Source: Phaeosaccion multiseriatum (lineage: Eukaryota; Ochrophyta, other classes). From it: DNA of 64,000 nt. The notes under the pieces were generated by a model. That model ran no database searches and was not told the DNA's origin. It was given only the letters and a program-made list of their open reading frames with translations. The DNA lies in NCBI GenBank assembly GCA_965112735.1, contig OZ218950.1, positions 1 through 64,000 on the forward strand, given 5' to 3'. Below, one piece after another: positions 48,207 through 59,090 of this stretch. The first letter of the stretch is position 1. The number at the start of each line of letters is the position of its first letter. The translations under genes were made by a program, and so were the position numbers.

Positions 48207-51200
48207 AACGTCCGGCGGCGCGGGCGGCGCTCTTCCATGGTGGACTTTGTGCGCATGGGAAAGATCCAAATCATTGACTTAGCGGGATCGGAGAGAGTGA
48301 CCATGAGCGGGGCGGAGGGGGAGGCCCTCACAGAGGCCTCCAACATCAATTTGAGTTTGAGCTTGTTGGGGGATGTCCTCAGCGCTCTCAGCAAGTACTA
48401 CCGCTCACTGGCCAAGAGCAGCGGCAGTGGTGGGGGTGGGGCGGAGAGGCCCTTTGTGCCTTACCGCAATTCCAAACTCACGCACCTGCTCAAGGACTCT
48501 CTGGGCGGCAACTGCAAGACGCTCATGATCACCACGGTCAGGGCAAGCCCCTCCTTCTACCAACAGACCATGATGAGTCTGCGGTACGCGGGCCGTGCCA
48601 GAGACATTAAGAACGTTCCACACAGGGTTGTGGAGGCGGCGGCCGTGGGGCCCCGGGGTGGAGGCGGACCCGGGGGGGGCGGACCCGGGGGACAGTCTCT
48701 GCGGAGCACGGTTGTGGAGATCGAGAGGCTGAAGGAACAGCTAGTGGCACGGACAGCGCAGTTCGAGCGGCTCAAGCAGGTAGGGGAGGGGAGGGGAGGG
48801 GAGGGGCGCTTTCCCGTCTTTCTTCGCTGTCTGCTCCGCGTCCTGTCTGTCCCACCGTGCCCTCTCTGTGTCCTCTCTCTGTTTCACCGTCTGCTCAGTC
48901 CTGCCACATCTGCACTCACGAAGAGCCAAAGAGCCTACCAACCAGCTCCCCCCCCCCCCCGACACCAAGTACGGACGCACGATTGAAAGACAGGCCAGCG
49001 TGCTCCTCTCGCAGCACCTGTTGAGCTCCTCTGACGCCTCCTCATGTGTGTGGGTGTGTATATGTGGATTTGGGTGAATGCGTGGGTGGATGCATGTGTG
49101 TGTGTGTGCGTGCCTGGGCCCTTAGGCTGCCACGTCGGGGTCGTCAGAGAAGGTGCAGCTCAAGTCACAGCTGGCAGAGCTGCAGAGAAAGAACAGGTAT
49201 GGCATAGAGCCATCAGCTGCCATCCGCCTTCCTACCTACCTTCACCTACCTGTCTGCCTCCCTCCCTTACTCCTTACTTACGTACCTACGTAACAAGGTC
49301 CGAGAAGGAGGAGATGGACAAGCTGCTGCGCTCTGTCATACACAGCCAGAAGGGAGAGCTCGAGAAGCACAAGTCGCACTTCGGAGAGTTACAGAGCACA
49401 CTGGACGGTTACACTGAGCAAATCGAGCAGCAGAGGGCGCAGATCACCAACTTGCGAGGGGAGAGGGAGGAGGCGAGGCAGCAGCTCGACGAGGCACTCG
49501 GCAAGGCGGATTGGCTCCAGGTAGGGGGAGGGAGGGAGGGAGGGAGAGAGAGAGGGAGGGAGGGAGGGAGAGAGGACGGGTAAGGCACATACCACACACA
49601 TACGTGATCTTAAGTGTGTGCTCTGCACTTCGGGTTGGAGGCAGGCACATGGGTAAATCGGATCGGAGAGGCATGCTTTTCTGTAACGGCTTTCCTGTGA
49701 CCACTCGTCTGCGTATCACCACCTCTCGCAGGAGGAGCTGGACGGTGCCGTGATGAAGAGTCGCCACTTGGAGCAGGAGCTCAACAGCACTCTCACCGCC
49801 AACACGCAACTGCTGGCCGAGAACGAGCAGGTGGGGCACTGGACAGGAGGGAAGCCATCTTGTCTATCAGTGTCTGTCGCACCGCACGGCGGGGGGGCAC
49901 GGGCAGCACACGCCACCCGCTTCTCTCTCTACTCTGCCATTCCTTCCTCCTTGCTCCTTGACCCCCCTGCCATTCCTTCCTCCTTGCTCCTTGCCCCTCA
50001 CTTGTCACTCACTCCTCGTTACATTATCTCCCCACTCCTTCCTCCTGCTCCGCTCACTCGCTGCTTTCCTGCCTCAGCTTCGAGTGGAAAAGGCCAGCCT
50101 GGAGGACGAAGTATCCAAGGCTCGGGGGGGGGGAGGGGGGGTGTCAGGACACGGGGGCGGGGGTAAGACCTCCTCCAGGAGGGGCTCGCAACTCTCCTCC
50201 TCGGGCGGCGGAGAGGCAGGAGGGGAAAGAGGGGGGAGGAGGAGGGGCCGACGCAGTTGACCTGGACACGTACCGTAAGGCAGTGAAAAAGATGGCCAAG
50301 GAGAGGGAGCGGATGAAGGCGGACCTCAAGCAGTTGGTGATACAGCAGCAGGCGTGGGAGGACGACAAGGCGCGGGAGATGCAGCAGCTGCGTGACTCTC
50401 TGCAGGAGGAGAGGAGCAGGGAGGCCAAAGTGGAGAAGGAGCGGCAGGTCCGTGACGAGGTGTGCCACGTCAGTGCTGTCCTGACGCCCTCAATGTTGCC
50501 CTCCTCTGACCCCCTCTCTTTCTCTGTCCTGACACCCTCCATCCTGGCAGGTGGAGCTGGAGAAGGAGCTTGCGGGTCTGCGGCAGGGGGCCGACAAGAA
50601 GGAGGAAGAGGCGGAGGAGGCGAGAAAGGAGAGAGACAGGCTCTTGGAGACCGTGTCGGGGCTGGAGGAGGAGCTGCACACCCTAGAGCTGGAGGGAGGC
50701 GTGGTGAGGGAGGAGATCGCCAGGGACAGAGCCGTGTTCGACAAGGCGCAGGTATGATGTATGCCACACTACCTCGCTTACGGACGTACTGACTTACGGA
50801 CTTGGTGACTTACGGACTTACTGATGTACGGACTTACTGACTTACGGACTTACGGACTTACGGACTTACGGACTTACTGACGTACGGACTTACTGACTTA
50901 CGGACTTACTGACTCACTGACTTACCGACTTACTGACTTACGGACCTACTGACTTACTGACTTACGGACTTACGGACTTACTGACTTACTGACTTACTGA
51001 CTTACGGACTTACGGACTTACGGACCTACGGACTTACTGACTTACTGACTTACTGACTTGGCTCGCCTCGCAGACGGAGCTGCAGGACTACCAAGCGAGG
51101 GTCGTGGGCATGGCGAGGGAGGAGGAGAGAGAGAGAGAGGCGCGCAAGGCAGAGGCACTGAAGCTTGGGGAGAAGGCAGCAAGGTACAAGGCGGAGAGGC

Positions 51201-54200
51201 TCGCGCTGGACACCAGGCTGAGCGAGGTGCAGGTGAGTGAGTCCGTGTGGGAGTGAGTGACTTGACTTTGAGTCTGAGTTTTGAGTTGCAACACCTATAG
51301 GAGTATACTGCCATCGATATCTGGATGTCGATATCAGATGTAGACCTCTTGAATGTTTGTCTCTCCAAGGCGTTTCATGGGGATGGGTTGGGTCAGAAGA
51401 AGCTGAACCTCAACTGATCTGAATTGTACTGGAACTGAAAACTGTGCAGGAGGAGGTGAAGGAGGTGCAGCGTAGAGAGGCGCTGGCGCTGGAGTCGCTC
51501 GAGCGTGCCAAGCAGGAGAGGGAGGAGGCCGAAGGGGAGGCGAGGGGGGAGGGGGAGAGGGCGGAGAGGGCCGAGAGGGAGGCGGAGGAGGCGAGGAGGA
51601 GGTTGGAGGAGGAGGCGAGTGCGAGCCTTGTGCTGAAGGATGGGTTGGAGAGGGAGCTGGCGGGTCTGAGGGACGAGCTCGACATCGTGGGCAAGAGGCT
51701 TGGGGAGGGGAATGTTGCGGTGGACAGGCTGGAGAGGGAAGTTGAGGTGGAGAGGGGGGCGAGGAGGGAGGTGGAGGGGGACGTTCGGAGGCTGCAGGAA
51801 GTGGTCGCCGGGGGGGAGGAGCGCTTGGCAGAGGCGAGGGGACGGGTGGAGCGTTTGGAGGAGGACCTGCAAGAGCAGGGGGAGGAGGAGGCAAGAAGGA
51901 AGGAGAAGGATATGGAGAGGCGCAAGGCCTTGGGGAGGGAGAAGGAGCTTAGGGCTGAGGCGGAGGAGGAGGTGAGTAGGCTCAAGCGGCAGCTGGGGGC
52001 GGAGGGGTCCGAGCTGAAGGTCGAGCTGGCCAGGAGGGAGGCAGAGCTTTCCGGGCAGCTCTCGGCAGAGCGGTTGGCCACCAACAAGGCCAAGGAGGAG
52101 GCGGTGAGGGCCAAGGAGGAGGGGGGCGCGGCGAGAGAGGCGGTGGAGGCGAGTCTGAGAGAGGCAAGGGAGGCAGTGGCAAGGCTCGAGCAAGAGGCGA
52201 GGGAGGAGAAGGAGCAGCGGGGGAGGGTAGAGGCGGAGGTAAAGGCGTTGGAATCCCGCGTTGGCCAGTTGGAGGAGGCTCTCCACGAGGCTGTGACAGA
52301 GGGGCAACGCGGGAAGGACAAAGTGCAGTCACTGTTGGCTCTGCGAGGGGAGGCAGAGGAGGCCCTCAAGCAGGCCAAGGCAACGGAGAGGAGACTCCGA
52401 GAGCAGCTCGGGGAAGAGAAGGAAGGTGAGCGGATGCGTTGGGTGCGTGGGTGCGTGCGTGGGTGGATGCAGAAGGAAGGGGCACGGAGAGGGAGGAGAT
52501 GAGTGACGGGAGGGGAGGGATGGCAGTTGATGGGGAGGGAGGGAGGGAGGGAGTCGTCACGTGTGCGTGTGCTCTGCCTCTGAAAAGATTGCCCTAGTGC
52601 CTCTGCTCGCCTCCTGTTATTCTCACATCGAAATTCTACATCGGCATTCCACATCGATGCCCCCCCCCCTTCCCTCCCCAGGCCGAGAGTTAGCGGAGGC
52701 GGAGGCAAAGCGTGTTGTTAACCGCCTCTCCTCCGCAGAGTCCGAGCTGCTCCAGGCCGAAGCCAAGTGCACGAGCCAAGCGGAGCAACTCGCCGTGTAC
52801 AGGTAAGTGTGTGTGTGGGCGTGTGTGGGTGTGTGTCTGTGGGTGTGGAAGTGGTTGCGTGTGTGTGTGTTTACGTGTCTCACCCTCACGCTCGCCCTGC
52901 TCCTCGTGTGTGGCCGCATCATCATCATCAGCCAAGAGCAGTCGGCTCTGAAGAGAGCAGCGGAGGAGGAGCAATTGGCTCTCAAAGAGGAACAAGCGGC
53001 GCTCAAGAGGACGGGACAAGTCGAGCTGTCGACTCTCAAGAGGGCGACTGAAGAGGCGACAGAGGCAGCAAAGCAAGAAAAGGTGCGGCAGCGTGCAGTG
53101 CGCGGGTGAATATCGATGTCGATGTCGATAGTCTTATCATCGATAGCCAAACTCGATGTCGATGTCGATATTCTTATCATCGATAGCCAAGCTCAAGCTC
53201 CATGTCGAGTTTAAAAAGTTTCCTGCGAGCCCGAGGTGGGCATTGCCTTGCCTTCTTGCTGACCCACCATGGACTACCTTCTTCCTCCCTCCCCTGCTGC
53301 TCTCCTTTTGCTGCACAGGCGAGGCTCGAGGCCTTATCACAAGCGGCGCAGGAGCGAGCTCAAGGGCTGGAGAAGCAGGTGGGCAAAGCACGTGTCTTTG
53401 CTAATTACTGCACATCCAATGTTGGAAACCGCGGATGCCGCCATGCTATCCTCTCTCTCTCTCTCGCTCTCTCCTTCCGCCTTCTGACACCATCTGCGGC
53501 CATGTGTTACCTTCCTTCCTTCCTTCCTTCTTTCCTTCCTTCCTTCCTTCCTTCCTTCCTTCCTTCCTTCCTTCCTTCTTTCCTTCCTTCCTTCCTTCCT
53601 TCCTTTCTTCCTTCCTTCCTTCCTTCCCACAGCTCGAAGAGGCGACGAACAAGCTCCGCGAGGCTGCCGCCGGAGAGGCCGAGGCTCGCGAGGGGCTACA
53701 GCAGCAGTTGGTGATGCACCAGCGCCAATTGGAGAGGGCGGACAAATACAAGGCCAAGGGACTCAAGCTACAGGGGGAGCTTCAGCAGCAGCAGTTGGTG
53801 ATACAGCAGCAACAGGAGGAGAAAAGCAGGCTGGAGCAGGAACGGGCGGAGGGGCTCGCCACAGAGCAGCGGCTGCAGGTGCGTGCGTGCATGGGTGGGG
53901 CAGTTGGTGATACAGCGGCGAAGGAAGGGCTGGGGCTGGATGGCTGAGGAAGAGTTGGGGGGGGGGGGGGGTGTACTGAAGAGATTTAGTGTCTACCTCT
54001 CACACGCACACAACACACACAGGCATCTGCCCTTGCGCTGGAGGAGCGAGTGGCGGCACTGGGGGCGGCCCTGACAGAGGCTGCGCAGGGACAGGAGGAG
54101 CAGCAGAGACAGCAAGTGGCGCAGTTGGAGCAGTGGGAGCAGCAGGGCCAGCAAGTCGTCAAGCTGCAGAGGGCCGTGGAGGAGGCGAGGGAGGGCAGGG

Positions 54201-57200
54201 CCAAGGAGGAGAAGGAGAGGGAGAGGTTGGAGTCACTGCTGGCAGCGGAGGTGGAGAAGGGGAAGCTGGAGCAGGAGGAGAAGGAGCGGCAAGCGAGAGA
54301 CAAGGCGGAAGCGGAGAGGGAACAAGAGGCAGCGAGGGAGGAGGCGACTGCCAGCAAGCAAGCAGCACTGCAAACAGCGCTACAAACGAGGGAACGCGAG
54401 CTGAAGCAGAGCGCCAAGCAGGCCCGGCGCCGTAGTGAGGAGGAGGTGTTGAGGCTGCAGCTCACACTCGAGGCGCTGCAGGCAGAGGAGAAGGCCAAGG
54501 GGGAGGACAGGGACGGGAGGGAGGCCCTGGCAGAGACCAAGAGGAGGGAGCTCGAGGCCAAGCTTCATGAGAGCGAGCAGCAGGTGCGTGTGCGTGTGTG
54601 TTGGTGTGTGTGTGGTGTGCGTAAGTGTGCGCATGCTTGTGTACGTACCTGTTGCGCTCACCCCTCTGTCCATATGCCTGCGTCCTCCGCATGTCAAGTC
54701 TGCTTTTGGTCCTGACCCCTCTGACTCTGCGGCCCCTCTGTCTATACCTGTGTGTGTCTATGCATGTCTGTGTGTGTGCGTGTGTGTGCTCGCGCGTGCC
54801 TCGCGAATCAGGTGGAGGAGCTTCGCGGCTTGGCAAGTAGCACAAACGAGCAGGCTGGCGCCCTCAAAGCGGCCTTGGACAGGCTCGAGGCTCGGGCCGC
54901 CTCGCTGGAGAGGGAAGGGAAAGCCAAGGAGGAGGAGCTCATGAAGGCAAGGCAGGGGGTGGACAAGGGGGAGGAGGCGCTGCGGCTGCTCAGGGAAGAG
55001 CTCAGGGAGGAGAGCGACGCCGCCCGCCAGAGAGGGGCGGAGGCCCAGAGGTGAGGGTGTGTTTGAGAGAGTGTTTGAGAGAGGCATGCAGAGGCGTATG
55101 GGCAGCGGAAGGAGGGCAGAGAGGGCAGAGATGGACAAGAGGGTGCGGTGCTGTGCCGTAGCACCAACTGCTGTGCTGTATCACAAGCTGTTGTGCTGTG
55201 CTGTATCGCTGTATCGCTGTATCGCTGTATCGCTGTATCGCTGTATCAGGTCCCTGGAGGAGACCAAGGCATCACTGGAGGAGGCGAGGGCTTCCGCAGA
55301 GGACGTGTCCGCCAAGTACACCGCTCTGAAGCAGGACAGGCACAAGCTCAAGACCAAGTAAGTGCGCAGCAAGTCTTCGCATTTCACACCTCACACAGGC
55401 TCCCTCTGTCTCTCTCTTCTCTCGCTCCCTCTGTCTCTCTCTTCTCTCTGTCCTCTCCCTCCCTCTCTCTCTCTCTCTCTCCTTGTCTCCCTCTTCCCCT
55501 CTCTCCTTCTCTCCCGCCCTCTCTCCCCCCTCCCCTTCGCTTTCTCCCTCTCTCCCTGTGCATGAGGGAGCGACTCACTTCACTGACTTACTGACTGTTT
55601 CCTCCCTGACACCAGGTACAACTCTCTGGAAGCTTCCCACCGCAGCGACAGCGCCAAGCTTCACGCCCTGGAGCAGCAGTTGGTGATACAGGAGCAGCAG
55701 CAGCAGCAGTTGGTGATACAGCAGGGGCAGCAGCTGCAGGCCCTCGAGGCAGATGCTCGGCAGGAGCAGTTGGTGATACACGAGCAGCTTGAGGCCGTCA
55801 TCTTGCTCAACGAGCAGCAGGGAGAGGCCCTTGAGGGGAGCAGGAGGGAGGTGGCCGGCTTAGAGGAGGGGGCGGAGAGGGGAGCAAAGGAGAGGAGGGC
55901 GCTGACGGCGCGGCTGCAGGGGGCCGAGCACGAGAGTCAAGAGCTCAAGAGGGCAATCAAGGAGGATAGGGAGGAGAAGGAGAGGCTGCAGGGGGTGTTG
56001 CAGAGTGAGAGGGAGGAGAGGAAGGAGAGGGAGAGGGAGGCCGCGGAGGGGGAGGCAGCGCGGGCGCAGCAGTTGGTGGTACAGGAAGAGCAGCTCAGAG
56101 CCAAGGAGAGCGAGCTGCAGGAGTGCGAAGGTGAGCAGTAAGGTGAAGGCTTGGCGCCTTCTTTTTTACTTGTTATTGGGCATGAGTGGGTCTTGTTGGG
56201 CATGGGGGGGGGTAGAAAGGGGAGAGGGCAGAGCGCTTGACGGGAGGGGAGGGGAGAAGGCCTTTTGCTTCACTCCTCATTCCTCCTCTATCACCAACCC
56301 TACCCACGGTGTATCACCAACTGCCTGCCCTAACCTGCCCGTACTTAGGAGTCATCGCGGAGCTCTCTGCGCAGCTGCAGGCAGCCAAGGCCGACGCCGA
56401 GATTGCGGTAAGCAAAAGTGTCACAGAGGGTGTGCCATCGGCTGCCATCGGCTGCCTTCGGGTGTGTTCTACTCCCATAGAGTGCGGGGGGCTCGACTTG
56501 AGTTTTTTATATATACACTCTTACGTTCTCTATTGCACTCTCTTTCGTTCTTGTCTTCTCACCAATGCGGACCGTGACAGGCCAACGACATCTGTGACTC
56601 GGAGAGCATTCACGAGACGCTGGCCAAGCGGGAAGCTGCCCTCGCGCAGAGGGTTCTCAACAAGGACAAGTATGTGGTTTCTGGACAGAGAGGGACAGAG
56701 ATGCTATTGCCTCCTCTATGTGGTTTCTGGACAATGGGTTGGTGATACAGTATTGCCTCCTCTATGTGGTTTCTGGACAATGGGTTGGTGATACAGTATT
56801 GCCTCCTCTATGTGGTTTCTGGACAATGGGTTGGTGATACAGTATTGCCTCCTCTATGTGGTTTCTGGACAATGGGTTGGTGATACAGTATTGCCTCCTC
56901 TATGTAGTTTCTGGACAGAGGGTTGGTGATACAGTATTGCCTCCTCTTTGTGGTTTCTGGACAGAGGGTTGGTGATACAGTATTGCCTCCTCTATGTGGT
57001 TTCTGGACAATGGGTTGGTGATACAGTATTGCCTCCTCTATATGGTTTCTGGACAATGGGTTGGTGATACAGTATTGCCTCCTCTATGTGGTTTCTGGAC
57101 AATGGGTTGGTGATACAGTATTGCCTCCTCTATGTGGTTTCTGGACAATAGGTTGGTGATACAGTATTGCCTCCTCTATGTGGTTTCTGGACAAGGGGTT

Positions 57201-58686
57201 GGTGATATTGCCCCCTCTATGTGGTTTCTGGACAGAGGGTTGGTGATACAGTATTGCCTCCTCTCCCCTCCCCTCAAAGCGCGCGCGTTTCTCTCTCTCT
57301 CAAAACTCGACCCCTATCTCTAAACTCGACCCCTAACCCTAAACTCGACCCCTAACTCTAAACTCGACCCCTAACTCTAAACTCGACCCCTCACAGAGAG
57401 CTCGGATTGGAGCGTGGCCGCGTCGTGTCTCTCCAGAGCGCAGTGCACAGCGCAGAGCACGAGCTCGAGATTGCCAAGCAAAGGGGGAGGCAGCAGGAGG
57501 CGGACAAGCAGCAAGGGGAGCGCCAAGCAGCGAGGCTCAAGCAGGAGGTGAGGGAGGGGGGTGAGGGGGTGAGGGGGTGAGGGGGTGAGGGGGTAAGGGG
57601 CGGGAGGTTTGGTTGCTTCAGTCATTGCTTTAGTCCCTTGGTGCTTCAGTCATTGCTTTAGTCCCTTGGTGCTTCGGCGACTTCCGGGAGTTGTGCCCGC
57701 CCAGCTCAGCTGTGGTAAGCTGTGGCCAGCTGTGATCAGCTGTGGTCAGCTGTGATCAGCTGTGGTCAGCTCAGGCATTGGACTTGTCTCACGTGCCCTC
57801 TATTTGCTCATGCGCGCGCGTTTGCGTGTGTGTGTGTGTGTGTGCGTGCGTGTGTGTGTGTGTATGTGTATGTGAGCGCGCAGGCCACCAAGCTGCGCGA
57901 GGAAGTACGGAGTTTGCGCTTTGAGAATATGAAGAGCGCTAGCGACTGCGCCGAAGCCAAGGTCAGGAAGGGCAGACATGATGGGATGGCACCCCGTGGC
58001 GGGGCGAGGGGTCCGATTTATAGACACTTCTCTCTCTAGTCCCCCTGTATATCGGTCTTTTTTCTCCTCCTGTCCCTCTGTATCTCAGTCTCGCCCTCTC
58101 TCCCCTCACTCTCTCTTCTCCTTCTCCCTTTTTGCTGTCTCTCCCTCCCTCTCTCCCTTCCCCTCCCCCCCTCCCTCTCCTCCTCTGTCGCTGCTCCGGA
58201 CTGCCCCCCCCCCCCTCCCCCAGGCCCTTCTCGAGCAGCAGACTGCAAAGAGCGCACGACTTGCCGCCAGCCTGTTGGACGTGAAGCGCGACCGCCAGAA
58301 AGGGCTCGACCTCGTGAGTATCGATGTGTTGGGCTTTCTTTCAACTTTCTTCTGTAACTGACACTGTAACTGACACTGCCTCTCAAACAGGTGATGCACA
58401 CGTTCAAGGCCAACCACCGGCGCTTAGCGGACTCCCCCGTGGCCACGGTCATGCTAGACTACCTGGAGGGCAGGGGAGGGGGGCAGGGGGGGGGGCAGGG
58501 GGGTCAGGGGGGTGAGGGGCAAAGGCTCGGTGAAGACGACGCCACCCCGACTGCCACCCCTCCTCCCCCGCCAGCCACTGCAGCAGTTGGTGGTACAGCA
58601 GTGCGTGGTATAGGGGGCTACGGACAGAGCAAGGGCTTCTTCGTAGGAGGGGAGGGGGGGGGGGGGGCGTCTCTCACGGGAGGAGA

Positions 58687-58724
<38 letters not shown>

Positions 58725-58897
58725 CGGGGGCCAGAGTGGCAGCAGAAGTGGGAGCAGCAGGAGGGAGAGCGGCGCCGAGAAGATGGCAGCACACGAGCAC
58801 GAGGGACAGTCATATGGGCAGGGGCAGGAGGAGCAGGAGCAGCGGTAGCGAAGGGCCATTCCCCCTTAAATCAATCCTTACTACTTCGACAGTTTAA
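46256..58897 (+). CDS. Kinesin with N-terminal motor and very long coiled coil
   Basis: About 28 exons, near 2190 residues: 46256-46482, 46687-46783, 47050-47196, 47454-47888, 48207-48779, 48970-49047 (uncertain), 49126-49196, 49298-49520, 49732-49830, 50078-50162, 50230-50447 (start uncertain), 50551-50751, 51074-51232, 51450-52425, 52682-52802, 52932-53082, 53319-53378, 53633-53878, 54023-54583, 54812-55050, 55250-55357, 55616-56130, 56349-56407, 56581-56669, 57397-57547, 57884-57961, 58224-58313, 58391-58897. Motor: VRVAVRVRP, P-loop GSTGSGKT (113-120), NDRSSRSH (279-286), DLAGSE (326-331), YRNSKLTHLL. A 50-residue Gly/Ser insert follows FVNLL. Residues about 450-2020 are heptad-rich Glu/Arg/Gln coiled coil; the tail is Gly/Ala/Arg-rich. 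The subfamily is not assigned. Cargo is unknown; a spindle or flagellar role is possible. Confidence 0.88.
47254..47304. repeat. (GGGA)n tract next to (CT)n, intronic
   Basis: A (CT)n run at about 47213-47241 is followed by about 50 bases of GGGA repeat, within kinesin intron 47197-47453. Confidence 0.9.
48108..48200. repeat. (CA)n microsatellite adjoining a splice acceptor
   Basis: An imperfect then pure CA repeat fills the 3' end of kinesin intron 47889-48206; the acceptor AAACAG lies just after it, so CA replaces the usual pyrimidine tract. Confidence 0.9.
50334..50345 (+). repeat. Dispersed TTGGTGATACAG word, exact, coding QLVIQQQ
   Basis: An exact copy followed by CAGCAG, in the kinesin coiled coil. 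Confidence 0.85.
50769..51058. repeat. 8-bp GACTTACG / GACTTACT tandem repeat, intronic
   Basis: Nearly 300 bases of degenerate 8-mers in kinesin intron 50752-51073; positions vary mainly between GACTTACG and GACTTACT. Confidence 0.93.
53113..53192. repeat. 40-bp tandem duplication rich in ATCGAT, intronic
   Basis: Two copies start at 53113 and 53153 with TCGATGTCGATGTCGATA and end in ATCATCGATAGCCAA, in kinesin intron 53083-53318. Confidence 0.9.
53514..53626. repeat. (TTCC)n microsatellite, intronic
   Basis: About 110 bases of TTCC with a few TTTC variants directly precede the acceptor of the kinesin exon starting at 53633 and serve as its pyrimidine tract. Confidence 0.95.
53795..53806 (+). 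repeat. Dispersed TTGGTGATACAG word, exact, coding; intronic twin downstream
   Basis: An exact copy in a kinesin exon, read as QQQQLVIQQQQ. A near copy at 53708 (TTGGTGATGCAC) lies in the same exon, and another exact copy at 53904-53915 lies 26 bases into the following intron. Confidence 0.85.
55680..55721 (+). repeat. Pair of exact TTGGTGATACAG words 30 bp apart, coding
   Basis: Exact copies at 55680-55691 and 55710-55721 are read as QLVIQEQ and QLVIQQG. A further 11-base match at 55770 (EQLVIHEQ) and a variant at 56073 (QLVVQEE) lie in the same exon. Confidence 0.85.
56671..57265. repeat. 46-bp minisatellite containing the dispersed word, intronic
   Basis: About twelve degenerate 46-bp units, for example starting at 56717, 56763 and 56809. 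Each has TATGTGGTTTCTGGACA, then GGGTTGGTGATACAGTATTG, then CCTCCTC. The first unit overlaps the splice donor of kinesin intron 56670-57396 (GTATGTGGTTTC). Confidence 0.95.
57303..57392. repeat. 19-bp repeat with telomere-like CCCCTAACCCT unit
   Basis: Five copies start at 57303, 57322, 57341, 57360 and 57379 with AAACTCGACCCCTAACTCT or a close variant. One copy has CCCCTAACCCTAAA, resembling the telomere repeat. The array runs to the acceptor at 57396. Confidence 0.9.
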
Positions 58898-59090
58898 TTA
58901 ATTAAATTAATTTTAAAAAATACAATTCAATATTGAGACTTGTGAGTGTATGTGAGTGTGGTTTTTTTGTTCTAAAGCTAATCAGCTCACCACCTACCTT
59001 CTACACTATTTTCTAAGTACGATCTAAGTAAGTACGATACTAAATGGTTTTTAACAACCTCCAACTGCGGGCTCCACCTCCTCCCACCCC
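58898..59090. other. AT-rich convergent 3' region, kinesin / TPR-like gene
   Basis: 193 bp containing TTTAATTAATTAAATTAATT near 58893-58912 and further AT-rich sequence. Likely polyadenylation signals for both genes; nothing else seen. Confidence 0.6.
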
